DNA of 64,000 bases from Adiantum capillus-veneris (Eukaryota; Streptophyta; Polypodiopsida; Polypodiales; Pteridaceae): NCBI GenBank assembly GCA_014529385.2, contig CM043945.1, forward strand, positions 141,712,241 to 141,776,240, given 5' to 3'. Below, in pieces: positions 1 to 11,757 of the stretch (its first letter is position 1; each line of letters starts with the position of its first letter). Below the pieces are notes generated by a model. The model was given only the letters and a program-made list of their open reading frames with translations. It did no database searches and was not told the origin of the DNA. A program made the position numbers and the translations under genes.

Positions 1-169
1 GTGTGTTGGAGATGAGCTTGTGAAAGTATGCTCCATAGAAATATACAAAGTTATTGAGGATTTTGAAAATGCTCAATGTATTGATGTGTGAGTGGATACT
101 AAGCATAAGTCTGTAGCAAAGAAAATGAAACCAATGGCATAACCTCTACCAAAAGAATGCACAAATAAG

Positions 170-945
170 ATGGAACAAGCTGCTTTGAAACCTAGTCTTC
201 GTGACCCGAGCAATATTGGGCATAAGTTAACAAAGGATTCTTTAAAGGAGTTAAAGGCTTGTTGTGTGGACAATTTGATCGAAGTTGAAAAGATATGCTT
301 TGACAAAATTCTCGCCAAGCACGCAAAGGATTTTGAATTTGAGCCACATGAGATAGGGTGTGTTGATCCTTCCACTGTTGCTCCTATGGTAATATTCACT
401 ATCCCTTATGTACCTTGGGACTTGCGGCCCATTCTTGTTCTAAAGGCTCGTTTATTAAAACTCATTGAGTTACTCAATAAAAAGATAAAGATGGGTTTTC
501 TGGAGCCTTATTGTGCTCCATATTCAAACAAATGGTTCACATTTCAAAAGAAAAACAATTACTTATGCTTTATCCAAGATATACGACCTGTGAACAAGGT
601 CGCAATTATAAATGTGGGTACATGGACAATTGTAGATGAGTTTGCAGAGGCATTTGAGGAAGGAAAATATATTCTATGGGGGATTTTCACTCCGGGTTTG
701 ATCAGTTCCAACAAGCAATGGAGCACATGGACTTGACTGCCATGAGAACACCTTTGAGTTTGGTGAGGATGTGCACCTTACCTCAGGGAGCAACTACTTT
801 AGTTGCATAAGATGAATGATATGAACAAAGTCCTACGTGATTTCATATATCAAGCTATGATGCCATTTCTTGATGATGTGCCAATCAATGGATGTGATGT
901 GGTTCAAGTATATGTAAAATCATATCAATGATTGTGATAAGATCT
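170..945 (+). pseudogene. T1 reverse transcriptase (broken)
   Basis: The open stretch at 170-736 carries the RT finger and palm: the segment GFLEPYCAPYSNKWF is followed by FIQDIRPVNKV and DEFAEAF, the signature of one Ty3 RT subgroup. A frameshift near 670-690 leads into fragments reading AMRTPLSLVRMCTLPQGA and then MPFLDDVPINGC, in which the catalytic Asp pair (FLDD) survives. An in-frame TAA lies between those fragments (about 807). The enzyme would have copied element RNA into DNA inside virus-like particles. It is now a pseudogene. Confidence 0.85.
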
Positions 946-1750
946 TGTCAAGGTTGGAAGAAGTTAACCTTATGTTGTCTAGGAAAAAGTCATTTTTTGA
1001 TGTGAATCAAGTTCTTATTGTAGGACATATGTGCGAGCCATATGATAGAAGGCCTTGTCCTGCAAAGATTGATGTAACTCAGAGAATGAAAGAGAAATGT
1101 ATAAATGTGACTGAGGCTCAAAGGTTCATGGGTGCATGTGTGTTTTATGTAATCTGGATTCCGCATTATGCACATGTAGCAAAAGCTTTGTATCAACTCT
1201 TGAGAAAGAACCAAAAATTCCAATGGGAAGAAATACATACACATGCCATGAATAAATTAAAGAAGTTGTTGCTTATGTCTCCAACTTTGAGAAAGGAAAA
1301 CTACGGATATGGAAGGCATGTGAATATTGTGACAATGGATACTAGCCCCATAGGAATTGGATGGGCGATTAGGCAAGATGATGATGATGACAAGAAATAT
1401 GTGGTGAGATTTGGAGAAAAAGTTATAAGTGCTTGTCATTGCAATTATCCATAGGTAAAAAGGGAACTATGTGTAGCAATCACATCACTGAAGTTTGATA
1501 AAGAGTATCTAATATTAGCAAATGTGATAGTGGAGACTGACTGCTTACCCTTCTTGTAATGATCACAAGCTGCTCAACTCTTGACATTGCTATGTTGAGA
1601 TGGATTGCCTACATAAACTCCTTAAATCTAGAATTTAAGCATATTGCAAGTAAAGACAATCTAGTTTTTTATATTCTTTCTAGAGCAAGATATGAAAATG
1701 AAGAAGAAATGGTTGTGGAGGGTGATGATGTAGGCAGGAGGTTTTGTTGA
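945..1750 (+). pseudogene. T1 RT thumb and RNase H (broken)
   Basis: The frame at 945-1454 encodes the RT thumb (AQRFMGACVFYVIWIPHYAHVA) leading to the RNase H start, where TMDTSPIGIGWAIRQ carries the first catalytic Asp. After a stop at 1452 the reading resumes as VKRELCVAITSLK. At 1559-1750 it resumes again with the RNase H end (LEFKHIASKDNLVFYILSRA, the region of the last catalytic Asp). A local GATGATGATGATGAC run adds five aspartates. It would have degraded RNA in the RNA:DNA hybrid but is inactive now. Confidence 0.75.
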
Positions 1751-1828
1751 ATCTCTCATGCTAAAGGTGATCAGTGCCTATTGAACACACTTGAGTAAAT
1801 CAACAAAGACGTATATCAAGGTGATTGG

Positions 1829-2275
1829 TTGCTCATTGGATGCTATTTGAGCACTTTGCCAAGGCAAGAAGGGTGGACTGATCAACAGTTCAAAAGAATA
1901 TGTAGAAAAGCCTATGGATATTTTTTAAAAGATGGGTACTTGTGGAAGCATCCAAGAAAAAGAAATGGAATGCCATTGAAAGTTGTGAATGATAAGGACA
2001 CTCAAAATGAGCTGATGAAAAAGTTTTATGAGAGTCTTTATACTAGGCATAGAGGTGTATGGGTCACCTTTACTAAAATAAAAGAGACTTATTGGTGGAA
2101 AGGAATGTATAAAGATGTATCTCACTTTGTGGAATCTTGTGAAACCTATCAAATATATTCAAATGTGTGTCATCGTGATGGCTATGCACTATACGTGGGT
2201 AGTAGATCTAGTTACAATACCATTGGGCTTAAGTCAAATGAGATACATAATACTTGCATGATAAGATTAAAGTAA
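1829..2275 (+). pseudogene. T1 integrase zinc-binding domain (broken)
   Basis: The frame encodes the connector and N-terminal zinc-binding region of a Ty3 integrase. HRGVWVTFTKIKETYWWKGM is followed by VSHFVESCETYQI, matching the H...H...C-x2-C layout in degraded form: the second His of the pair has been lost and the last Cys pair is CETY rather than C-x2-C. After about residue 120 the sequence no longer resembles integrase and the frame closes at 2275. Confidence 0.65.
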
Positions 2276-2309
2276 CCAAGTTAACGTTCGTGCTCTAAGA
2301 AAAAAAAGC

Positions 2310-3224
2310 ATGGAAGGGATATGTAAGTTTCTGTTGGATGATGTGATTAACCATTATGGCTATGTTGGGAAAATATTAGCAGACAAGGGTGAGTTGGGTG
2401 CCAACAACAAATCCTGGGAATTTTCCTCCAGGTTGGGCATTGAACTTGTTCTCACTATTGGATACAATCTTGAAGGGAATGGTAAATCAAAATGTGGGAA
2501 TCCTATTATAATGAAAGCTTTGGAAAAGTCTTGCAAAGGTAAACTGGGAGGATGGCCTAGGTTATTACCTTAAGCCTTATGAGTTGATTGTACAACTCAT
2601 GGCTCAATTATAGGTTATATGCCTTTTGAGTTGATGTATGGTCAAAAACCTGTAATGCCAATTGAGGATGTAATTCCCACATGGAATGTATTGCCTTGGG
2701 AAGGTGGAACTAGTAGTGAAGACCTTATTGCTTTTTGCATATAGCAACTGGAAAGAAGGCCTTAAGATATTGAGATTGAAGTAGCACGATTGAAAGATGC
2801 AAGGTTAAAGAACAAAGAAAGGTTTGATAAAAGGCACAGGCTCAGCTCTAAAACTATTAAGGAAGGTCAAGGGGTGTTGTTGTATGACAATAGTCTTGAC
2901 AATCAACATTCAACAATAAGAAAGCTTTCAAAAAGTTGGTTTGGTCCTCATGTGGCTAAACATGTACATGGGAATGCGACTTACAATTTGCATGAGTTGG
3001 ATGGGACACAAATGAAAATTCCCATCATAGGTAAAATAACCAAGTTGTTTAAAAGAAGAGTTGATACATATCCCTTTGAATCACAAGAGAGTCAAATTGA
3101 AGGTTTTGATGATTATGTTATGGATGAGGATGAAGAAAAAGAGGAAAATGCATTGGATTTCATTGAGAGTGCTAATGAAATTGACATGTATGTTGACTTA
3201 AATGAAGACTCGACCTGCAAATGA
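2310..3224 (+). pseudogene. T1 integrase core remnant and C-terminal tail
   Basis: At 2310-2573 a remnant of the catalytic core includes GKILADKGELGANNKSWEF, the position of the second DDE Asp. At about 2610-2760 YMPFELMYGQKPVMPIE is the conserved post-core segment. At 2790-3224 the C-terminal domain reads LKNKERFDKRH, then SWFGPHVAKHV (GPY/F-type module) and an acidic end. Stops separate all three. The fixed order supports one ancestral integrase rather than chance ORFs. Confidence 0.75.
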
Positions 3225-3984
3225 TATTTGTGGCACATGTTGGAGGATGTGTAGGCTTAGAGGGGGTGGAAGTGGCGCTTTTCATGTGCATAATGTAAAA
3301 CCAAAAATTTCTACCTCAATCATAATGCTTTTGTTATGTGGGACCAAGTACTATAATGTACATAGTGTGATATATGCGAAGATGAAGCCATAGTTGGAGT
3401 TTTCTACATACCTTGTTGGATCGGCAGGGCCTTGGATGTGGAATATTTGCGTGTTTCATCACATCAAAATGTTGATTGTTAAGCTTTGACCAAAATGTAC
3501 TAGTTACAACACAATTTTCATTATTGGAAAAATACATTGTTGGACAATAGTTACAAAATTGACGTACACACGTCATCTCCTAATACATGGTGTGAAAAAA
3601 AAAACTAGATCTAGCTACGACTAGTTTGACATCAACTAATCTGACGTCTCATTGCATCCCAATGACGTATCTGTCGGATTTTGCGAAAAAAAAAACAATA
3701 AGACTTTCTATAAGTTTAAACATATAATTACAAAACAATCTAATTTTTAGCTTCTTATTAAAATACAACAAATGTACGAGAGTAAATACTAACCATGCTA
3801 GAGCGAGAACTCAGAATGTCCATAAAGGCGTTTAAGACCTTTTTGCCCTCATACTCGCTCTTTTATGGTGTGGGGTCATGTCCAATCATCGACCACTATT
3901 CAAAACATACAAAGAAAATGTTATGTTAGAATTTTAGGATTACAAATACCCATAACTACCAAGCCAAAGGGCCATGCAAAAACA
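3225..3984. other. No gene seen between T1 and the CACTA remnant
   Basis: I see no coding segment here. The stretch contains a purine run at 3258-3270, an A-rich run near 3595-3605 and several ACGTC/GACGT words. A CACTATTC at about 3894 could be the terminal CACTA of the transposon remnant that follows, but I could not match it to an opposite terminal repeat. Confidence 0.4.
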
Positions 3985-4547
3985 CTTACAAAATCGGCCT
4001 CAAATGATGCCTATCCACCGCTCCCCAAGTGGTGCGAGCTCCCTACTTCTACTTGCGCTCTGCATGCCTCCTTTTGTTGCTTCCACTTATCGAGATTATC
4101 GCGTGCTGCTTGCTTTGCATTATTCCAATCTTCTTTGGCCAACCAATTTGGCCTGGTCCACCCATGCTTTATTGCTTTTTTCATTTTAGAGTGCTTGTGC
4201 TTGCAGTACTAGCACATCCGCACCTTCATCAAATCTTCATTGAAGCTCTCATTCCGATTTGACACTCGATACTTGTCATCCAGTATGTTGATGACTCTGT
4301 CTTTTAATTCATTCGGCACTTCACTCCAGGTGTTTAGTATGTAGTTCCGAAACACCTGAGAGCAAAGGCCGCACATGCACGAGATCACCTTCTTGCCGTT
4401 GTCATCTAAGATGATGCTGCTGCTAATGTCAACCAAGTACGACAAGACCTCTCGCCTGTGACGCATGAAACTGGGTGTCGCTACAGGGATCTCAATAAGG
4501 GTCTTGAGTGGCGTTTGGATGGGGGTACGGGTTGCAAGTGTCTCCAC
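3985..4547 (-). pseudogene. CACTA transposase C-terminal domain (Ptta/En/Spm type)
   Basis: The open frame 4547-4209 contains QVFRNYILNTWSEVPNELKD, then a stop. The reading continues in fragments to about 3985 with HGWTRPNWLAKEDW, an AARDNLDKWKQ helix and SSHHLGSGG followed by a stop and ASFEA. This order (W-x-x-V/I-P, then a basic helix, then H-x-x-G-S-G) is what I recall of the plant transposase Ptta/En/Spm family. Upstream on the minus strand (4885-4548) is a Ser/Pro-rich stretch that may be the linker. Confidence 0.7.
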
Positions 4548-5499
4548 TGGAGTCTATGCCCGGAAGCGAGGAGTATCAAGTGGGGTGAGTCCAGGAGGAG
4601 TAGCGAGTGGTGTGTAGTCGGGAACTGCCCATAGCCATGCAAAATTTGGAGCATAGCGAAATGCCGTGGCTGATGTGGGGGCGAGAAAAGAAGGGGGAGG
4701 TAAGGAGCCTTGACGTCTACAAGACAATGTGGAAGCATTAGCGACGCCTCCTCCACAACAACCGTTGCCACTACTTGAGTGTCGTGCCTAGAGAAGTGTG
4801 TAGATTGTTTAGTCAGCAATGAACTCTCAAAGGGTGATGATCGCTCTGAAGTAGACGAAGACTTTGAAGGAGTGGAACGATGCAATTGTGAGTTGGAGAC
4901 GTGGTAGCCATCGTATCACCTCCTCTAATGAAGATCCAAGGAAACAAGAAACTGATCATCATCCATACCTACATTAAATACAGGAGCACATCTCAATGAT
5001 GAATGGAGAAGAAGATTTGAATAATTTAAACTTTGATTCACGATTTAACTTTCACAAGTTTAGCATAGAGACAAGAATGGACAAAAATGCACGTGAATAC
5101 AATATATATGACAAAAGGGAGCAAAATTACTTAGATACAATGTCTATGGCTTTAATAGGTCTCTGTCTTACCTCGCATAATGCAGCATAACTCCAAGTAT
5201 GTCTATATAGATCTCTCCGTCTAAGCAAATGTCCTTCGTCTCATTTCGTAGATCCTCTACCTCCGGGGGTTCACTATGTGTAAAACTACCATATCACGTG
5301 CGTTCAAGACATGTTTGTAAAACCCCTTATCTATGAATTTGTTAATAAAATCATGTACCCTTTTCTTTTAAAATCTGTAAGTTTTTGTCAAATTTGAAAA
5401 AATAATACCCTCTTGTATATATAATGCTGTAAGTTTCAAGAATTTTAAATGCCCTTCTATTGAACTCACGTGATAGGTTACATTTTTATTAGGTGACCT

Positions 5500-5950
5500 A
5501 CCCGGGTCCTCTACATGCATCCCATAGAGAGTAGCAGCACCAGGCTCGTATGGCACCACATCAGCGCTTTCGAATCAGCACCCTCTCCGATCTCCTCCAT
5601 AGATGCCAAGATGATTGGCAAATTGTAGCCCTCATACATCAGTGCACTCCGAGGGGCTACCTCTATGACATACCACCAGTTTGGTGCAAACTTTGTAGGA
5701 TGGAATACAACCTGCAAAAGCCACATAAATTAATCACAAGAGTGCTTCCATACCACCAATCCCCAAATTTGGATGTTAAAATATTTATAGAATTACTTGT
5801 TCACAATGCTCATGTAATATAAAAGTGTCTCGAAGTTCGGTCCACTTTCTGGTTGAGTCCACCTCAAGGAAACTTGACTCTCCTCTGTACACAGTAGCAT
5901 TGTGATCCTCCATGTTTATCTTGAACCATGAATGTCGAACAAGTTCACAA
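5500..5950 (-). pseudogene. CACTA transposase DUF4216 segment
   Basis: Minus-strand translation from 5950 gives VRHSWFKINMEDHNATVYRG and SFLEVDSTRKWTELRDTF, then after an interruption VVFHPTKFAPNWWYVIEVAP. The closing W-W/Y-V-hydrophobic-x-x-x-P/R segment is typical of DUF4216, which lies between DUF4218 and the C-terminal domain of CACTA transposases. The interruption near 5730-5830 may be an intron or decay. The function of DUF4216 is unknown. Confidence 0.7.
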
Positions 5951-6572
5951 AAAATCATCAATAGTCTATCCTCAAAATTTCTTGTAGCGTGCCAAAGTGA
6001 GTGAGTTCCACAACCACATGATTTGCATCAGAGGCCTGTCGTCGACTAGATTGTTTGAATTTAGTTATAAGTCCACAATCTTGTATAAAACACTTTTTTC
6101 AATCCGTTCCACCCAAAAATATCAACCTTTACACCATGCTACCGTGTATGACTTAAACTACAACCAACAAGGATTATTAGTGACTGTCCTAACATCTAGA
6201 AAAACACATTGCAAACATACCTTGGGGTTGCAATCCCACGAGTACTCCCACTCCTCCTGAGTTACCTGTTCGTCATGCTATTGTGCTCTTTTCAATTGGT
6301 TGTGCAACCATCTTAAGCTCATGAATGTTGATAGGCTCTCAAGACCCATTAGATAATGCATCGGTGGTGGGCTTCCCCTTCTCCACTAGATTCGCGCCCT
6401 TTGTCGCTCTTGCTTTGCATCCTCGTATTGTGAAATTCACTTTTGCATCATTAAGCATGCAAAATCGATTGATCTAAGCGTCTAGATATTCCGTCATTTT
6501 CTTTTCAACACTGAGATTGCACATCAAAATCCCAGATATGCGCTCATCATCTATGGTGCACCAAAACGTATC

Positions 6573-6977
6573 TCAGGAACAATCAACTCCAAAAAGCCAC
6601 TCTCCATTGTAAACAAGGGACTCTGAAACCAACCAACCCTCTACCATGATACCCTTTGGACGTGTTTTTTGATGGACATATCCCTTGAGTGTTTTTATAA
6701 AACATTCTAAAAAGAACATCCATTTGGAATGCACTGTGTCTGCTATTTCCATCTCATCAAGTATGTGAACAAGAAGATGCACTTGAATAGTTAGCATGGT
6801 AGTAGGAAAGTGTTTCTCAAACATGCAAACAACCTCCACAACATTTAGTTTGGCGGATGGTATGGAGCCTAGATCAATCTCCTTCTGGGAGATCCATTGC
6901 ACCAACTTCACGAGTTTGTAGATTGTGGTCCGGATGCTAGGGGACAAACAACCCTCAATGGCCACCGATAAAATAAA
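6573..6977 (-). pseudogene. CACTA transposase DUF4218 exon
   Basis: The exon begins at 6977 just after a splice acceptor (TTTTGCAG on the minus strand) and reads FILSVAIEGCLSPSIRTTI, later MFEKHFPTTMLTIQVHLLVH and SKWMFFLECFIKTLKGYV. The motifs E-x-x-F-P, V-H-L-x-x-H, W-M-x-x-x-E and the L-K-x-Y-V helix are the core of DUF4218. The frame is open for more than 400 bases. It joins the upstream TNP2 exon across an 88-base intron. A nearby ATG at 7013 falls inside that intron and is not a real start. Confidence 0.85.
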
Positions 6978-7065
6978 CTGCAAAACAAGTGCAGCAATGG
7001 TATTAAATTCCACACACAGATATGCTAAGAAATTCCCACTATGATCTATTTTACTTCAAACATAC
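6978..7065 (-). other. Intron inside CACTA transposase (GT-AG, 88 nt)
   Basis: On the minus strand the donor is ATCAG|GTATG and the acceptor TTTTGCAG|TTTATT. Splicing joins SGDWHKMYQ directly to FILSVAIEG, reproducing the continuous TNP2-DUF4218 transition seen in other CACTA transposases. Canonical ends and a short pyrimidine-rich 3' part support a real spliceosomal intron. Confidence 0.7.
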
Positions 7066-7607
7066 CTGATACATTTTATGCCAGTCGCCTGACTTCAAAC
7101 TAGTAAGCTTCCCTTCTTTATTGCAACATATTTGAAGCGAGTGTATTACGTATAGACATGGATTGAATGATCTCTTTTACTTTGCATCCTAGCATCCTTT
7201 CAAAATCCATGGTGCTTCAGGGAGATTTATCAATCCATAAAGTGCTGTGTGTGGCTAGTATTGCTCCATATGATCCGCATTTTTAAGGTCAAATCTAGCA
7301 CTCAAAGTTTCTATCTTGCCGATGAGATGGTCCCATAGAAGATTACCCACATTCTTGAATATGTGCATTGGATCGAGCAATTGATTGATAATGTGTGATT
7401 TTGAGTATCACCTGAGCATTCTGCTAGTTTGGGATAGTCATGCATGGTCCACATCAGAATGCCTCTCATCAAGGCATTGCATTGACCTGTGTGTTGGCTC
7501 ATATCCACCACTTCTATGCCAATCCACAATTGTTATAGCTCTTCCAATACTTGACAAAGATACACATCCATATTATTTACCTTATACCGCCGTGTTTGAG
7601 GATTAAT
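7066..7607 (-). pseudogene. CACTA transposase TNP2, second half
   Basis: Minus-strand reading from about 7600 gives VNNMDVYLCQVLEEL, a stop, then QLWIGIEVVDMSQHTGQC, MRGILMWTMHDYPKLAECSG, and after frame changes LLDPMHIFKNVGNLLWDHLI, SARFDLKNADHM and LTSLKSGDWHKMYQ. These are successive landmarks of the TNP2 transposase. The enzyme would cut at CACTA termini. At least two stops and one frameshift disable it. The left edge on the plus strand (about 7607) abuts LTR-type sequence. Confidence 0.85.
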
Positions 7608-8028
7608 CAAACGGGCGCCCAACTGGTCGGACACGTAGCCGGACACCACATTTGTAGTCTATTATTTTGTCTGAGCTAGTGTAGTGATACTCTGTGTAAA
7701 TCCTGATTCCAGAGTAATGAATCAATTCCCTGAGTTGTAATGCTGTAATGATATTTGTAAAGGTGCATGTAAACCGGCCCACTGGCCATTTAGAATGCCC
7801 TAGGTATAAAGGTCAATAACTTTAATGTGAAAGGAGGCTTATTTTTAGAAGGAAAAGAGCTCTGTTGTACGTACGTTCAAGCTACGAGCTGCTCCAACTT
7901 GTAATCGACTTTTCTAATGATTGGGTAATCCATTTTCAAATCTGAAAGTTGCATTGTGTTCCGCTCTCTTTGCTCTTTAATTTAAGTGTAAGCATTGTCG
8001 GTTTTGCTGTGGTTCACAACTACACGTT
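7608..8028. other. Unassigned LTR-like stretch
   Basis: This stretch has no ORF. A TATA-like GGTATAAAGG at about 7800 is followed by AT-rich, pyrimidine-ended sequence that looks like the transcribed part of an LTR. It could be a solo LTR or the 5' part of the LTR of element C, displaced by insertion of B. No second copy is visible in the window to prove this. Confidence 0.3.
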
Positions 8029-9025
8029 TTCAGGCATTTTTGGGTGGAAATGAAGTTGCCAATCCATGCTAAAAAGCTTGCTCACTAGCCCCGAGTACAT
8101 AGATGTACATAATGCTTTGAGTTTTTGGAGTGCTCTTGTAGAATTTATGTACAAAGGCTTTGTTTTGGTCAAGCTGTTGGTTGAGTTTTGGGTTGGTCGA
8201 GCTTTCAAAAAATAGTTTTTAATGATCATTCCTAGCCGTGCTTGATAGCTTGCAAATCGGACTCCGACATCATGAATTACACGCACTCGAAGTGGATGGT
8301 TTTTCACTTAACAAGTGGCAACGGATGCACGTGGGAAGACGGCAAGTGGGCCGACTTGATGGTTTTTTTTAGAAATGGTATGTTTAGAAATTTTTGGAGT
8401 TATCCGGGGTAATAAGCTCCAAGCCATGCTTTACGGCGCTATATTTGGTGGTCAGGGTCACCCGCAACGCCTCCGAGAAAATGGCTCAGGTCGGGGGCAA
8501 AACAGAAATTTCAGGTTTGGACATGGGGAAGTTGGGGAGAGCATGCCAAGTGGCAATGGAATAACCCCACATGGGGGGGAGCATGTGAAAATTGGAGGGT
8601 ATAAGGAGGGGAGTGGGTGCCCCCTAAGGGTGTATCAAAGGAGTTAATGGAGCTTCTTGGCCTTGCTTGAGAGGGCTCATGGGCTTTGGGGAGAGGAGGG
8701 GGCACCCAATTTGTGTTCTCACTACCTGGACAGGTGCCCTGCCCATTTTTTGGTCCCCGGACACTGTCCCCCTCCACTTGCCTTGGTCAAAAAGTGGCCG
8801 ACAGCCCATTTTTTACCCAAAAAAGGCTCAAAATGGACCAATAAAAAGGCGCCTAAAGGGGGAAATTAAGTCGGCTAAGAGGGGAGAGAAACTTCCTTGG
8901 GATAAGAGCCCAAAAATACCCCTTTAATAGCTGCATTTCTCTGCACACCTGCAGACACTTTCCAGAGACCTCCTTTTTGGAGCTTTTTCAAAACCCCCGA
9001 ACTTCAAATGCTTGTAATTTGCTCA
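8029..9025 (+). repeat. B 5' LTR
   Basis: It aligns over its whole length with 18335-19330, with scattered substitutions. Shared landmarks include CATGCTAAAAAGCTTGCTCA, the AATAAAAAGGCGCC promoter-like motif (about 8840) and the end AATTTGCTCA. The LTR2 copy begins TGTCAGGCA, while here the first bases have diverged to TTTCAGGCA. It ends in CA. Confidence 0.9.
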
Positions 9026-9116
9026 ATGGACAACCACCTATGTATGTGCTATTTGTGGATAGTATTTGAGGCGGTCGTTTAATTTGGATTGCAGCCTTTG
9101 TGAGGGTCGTGAGGTT

Positions 9117-9134
9117 TTGTGAACCCGAGCACTG
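9117..9134 (+). promoter_or_regulatory. Possible degenerate B primer-binding site (tRNA-Trp type)
   Basis: TTGTGAACCCGAGC about 90 bases after the LTR end resembles the start of the tRNA-Trp-complementary site TGGTGAACCCGACGTGAA that is intact in element K at 34630. The match fails after about 12 bases and the spacing from the LTR is unusual, so this is tentative. Confidence 0.3.
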
Positions 9135-9237
9135 GGGGCCGGGTTACCCAATGTGAGGTGGATTAGGTACTGGAGCGATCCATCGACATCCCTTGAGTTT
9201 TCGACGTCACATGTAAGTGTTTTTGTGGCAATCAAAC

Positions 9238-10632
9238 ATGGCGGACGAGTTCCCACAGTTTCATGGATTGCCTAATGAAAATGCATAGACGTTTATTGAA
9301 AAGTTGGAAGTCAATTGCTTATTGTGCAATGTACTAGACCAAGCTATATTGTTGCAGCTGCGGCAATATAGTTTACAGGATGAGGCAAAAGTTTGGTTAC
9401 ACAATTTTGAGGAGTTGATGCAGGCACAAAACCCAGGGGTAATTTTGGACTACAATCGTGTGAAGCAAGCTTTCTTGGCACAATACCGATCCATTGAAGC
9501 ACCTGACGAAGTTTGGCATGAAATTCTGCGGTACACTCAGAAAGCTAATCAAAGTGTGGATGATTTGGTCATGCAGTTTACCCGTTTATGGGATAAATGG
9601 GCTCGAGCTTTGGGAAATGAAATTCCGCCGGCCATGTTAAAGAAGGACCGTTTTGTAGCCAATCTCAAGGAAGGTATGAAGTTCAAAGTTGAGCTAAAAA
9701 GTCCCGTTACTTTTGAAGAGGCAGTCACAATTGCCAGGGAGAAAGAATGGAAGGCTCAACGACTCCATGAGTACGGCAAGGCGGTTCCTGGGCAAGCTAA
9801 TGGTGGCCAAGGTGAAGGAAATCAGGCAGAGACTGGAGTCCCACCCACTCAAAGGGTAGACCCTGAGCAATTACAACATAATATGCATGACATGATGAAC
9901 ATGATACAGGAATTACGGCTCAGTGTCCTTGGAGGCGGAGGTGGAGGTGGTCGTGGTCACAATCGGGGCCGTGGTAGAGGAATGGCCCAACCATATGAAG
10001 CTCAACCTAATGCTAATGCAGGTCTTGGACAGGGTGGCTTTGAGCCACGAGGAAGGTTCATTCCAACTTGTTATAATTGTGGGGAACTTGGTCATATCAG
10101 CACTCATTGTCCAGGACCAATAAGGATGGGAGGTGATATGTTTCCACTTTCTCAACAGATCCCTAATAGGGCCAATGATTATGCATTGGATATACGAGGA
10201 GATCAAGGTACTGGACAGGAAAATCAAGCCTCAACCTCTAGTGGTTATGTGGGTATTATACGGGTGGAAAAGAAAGACGCAGATGTGTTGCCAGTAGGCA
10301 AAAGAGAAAGGGAAGGCTATGCAGCACCACGGCCTAGTCAAAAGAAAGGGAATGACAAGGAGGGTGAAGATGCGAAAGCCAAGAGAAAGAGAAAGCCTCG
10401 TAGACGATTTGAAGTGGCAGATTTGCCTTTGGGAGAAGGCCAAACAACTTACAATTTAAATGAAGACTTGATTGGGAGGAAAGTAGATTGTACTTTTAGA
10501 CAGTTGATGAATATGGTGCCCAAACTTAAAAGGCAGTGGAAGTCATTAGTGAATCCAGAAAAAGAGCCGAAGCATGGACAAGTCAGAGTGTTGTCCGTGG
10601 GAGAGTTACCCGACATCTGTCCTATGGGGTGA
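9238..10632 (+). pseudogene. gag: B gag polyprotein with zinc knuckle
   Basis: The likely start is the ATG at 9238 (MADEFPQFHG), in frame with the long open stretch but broken by TAG at 9286. The gag core follows (LQDEAKVWLHNFEEL, then VWHEILRYTQKANQSVDDLV and PPAMLKKDRFVANLKEG), then a Gly/Arg run and a CCHC zinc knuckle CYNCGELGHISTHC at about residue 280. A Lys/Arg-rich tail follows. Gag forms the virus-like particle and binds element RNA. It is homologous to the gag of Bin at 13961. Apart from the one TAG the frame is intact. Confidence 0.85.
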
Positions 10633-11757
10633 ACGCTTGGCACAAAGGTGTGGGCATGGGAGAAGCCTACATTGATGGAGGTGCTCAAGTTTGTGTGATC
10701 ACACAGTCATGTGTCGAGAGACTGGGTCTCATCACATGCGGAAGCTCTGGGTTTCGGATTCGACTAGCTAACCATGGCAAGGTGAAATGTTTGGGGATGA
10801 TCAAGAATTTGGAAGTTGAAGTCTTTAACGTGAAAGTTATGGTGAACTTTCATGTTATGCCAGCCGATCTAGGAGCCTTTCCTCTCATTTTGGGACAACC
10901 TTGGTTGAGAGCCGTTGGTGCCATGCAAGATTGGGGCAAGGGCACAATCGGTGTGCATGGCAAGAAGGGTGAAAAGAGGGTGTTTGATATGATTACCAAA
11001 CAACCTATGGCACTTGAAGATGTGAGTGAGAATGATGAGTCCGGAACTACCAGTGATGATAGTTCTGAAGACTCAGAAAGTAGCACTACTTCAAGTTCCA
11101 GTGATGAGGGTGAAGTGTCATTCTTGTTGTTGGACGAGGAACAGAGAGAAGTTAGTGAAGTGCTACAATTATCAGGGAATATAAATGCTTCAAGCCGTTT
11201 AGAGCAACTTGAAGAGTTGATGCAACCTAAACAGGAATTGCCAGTGAAGAAAGAGTTGATTCAAAATATGTTGAGTACTGATCTGACACAAGGAGAAAGA
11301 AGGGAGTACTTAGCAATGTTGGGCATGTTTCCACATCTTTTTATTACCTCATATCAGGAAATAAAGGGTTTTGTTGGGAATCCTGTGAAGATAGAGCTAG
11401 TTGAAGAGGCAAAACCAATCAAACAGAAGTTAAGGAGGATGGGCAAGGAGCAGATGAATGCTTTAAAGGAAGAAGTGGATAAGCTTTTGGATGCAGGGTT
11501 CATTGTGCCAGTGGATAATGCTAAATGGGTAATCCATGTAGTAGTCACCCCAAAGAAAGATGGGCGTTGGAGAGTATGTGTTGATTAAAAGCCACTCAAT
11601 GCGATGACCAAGAAAGACCCTTACCCTTTGCCTTTTATTGATCAATTGCTAGATGCAGTGGTTGGTTTTGAGAGATACAGTGTCTGTGATGGGTATTCAG
11701 GATACTTTCAGCTTATACTTGCTCCTGAAGATAGGAAAAAGACTACTTTTATCACGC
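10536..11757 (+). pseudogene. pol: B protease and N-terminal RT
   Basis: This frame is -1 relative to gag and overlaps its end. The retropepsin active site reads AYIDGGAQVCVIT (D-G-G in place of D-S/T-G), and its flap-end motif is FPLILGQPWL. An acidic Ser-rich linker (about 11030-11110) follows, then RT fingers: VEEAKPIKQKLRRM, LLDAGFIVPV, VTPKKDGRWRVCVD. TAA at 11586 interrupts just before KPLNAMTKKDPYPLP, and the palm start VCDGYSGYFQL is at about 11690. The frame is cut off at 11757 by insertion of Bin. It is unclear whether the gag-pol frame change is programmed or a mutation. Confidence 0.85.

Larger units (their letters stand above)
2..3224 (+). mobile_element. T1: decayed Ty3/gypsy pol, 5' end outside window
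   Basis: Consecutive fragments in different frames read, in order, as reverse transcriptase, RNase H, integrase zinc-binding region, integrase core remnants and the integrase C-terminal tail of a Ty3/gypsy element. Position 2 is already inside the coding region, so gag, protease and the 5' LTR lie upstream of the window. Many stops and frameshifts separate the pieces. A purine run near 3258-3270 could be the polypurine tract, but no LTR repeat of this element is visible. Confidence 0.85.
3985..7607 (-). mobile_element. CACTA (En/Spm) transposon, 3' portion of transposase gene
   Basis: On the minus strand, reading from 7607 down, the order is TNP2 (second half), DUF4218, DUF4216 and the Ptta/En/Spm C-terminal domain, which is the usual domain order of plant CACTA transposase genes. 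The TNP2 part begins at a motif that directly follows the point where the piece at 27267-28480 stops, on the same strand. I infer one CACTA element split by inserted LTR retrotransposons. Confidence 0.85.

Noticed and set aside
4209-7013. Plus-strand ORFs at 3865-4262, 5550-5822 and 5997-6260
   Set aside because: They are antisense to CACTA transposase domains recognised on the minus strand.
10536-10632. Programmed -1 frameshift site between B gag and pol
   Set aside because: The frame relation is -1, but no slippery heptamer with a following structure was evident and the element has many mutational frameshifts.
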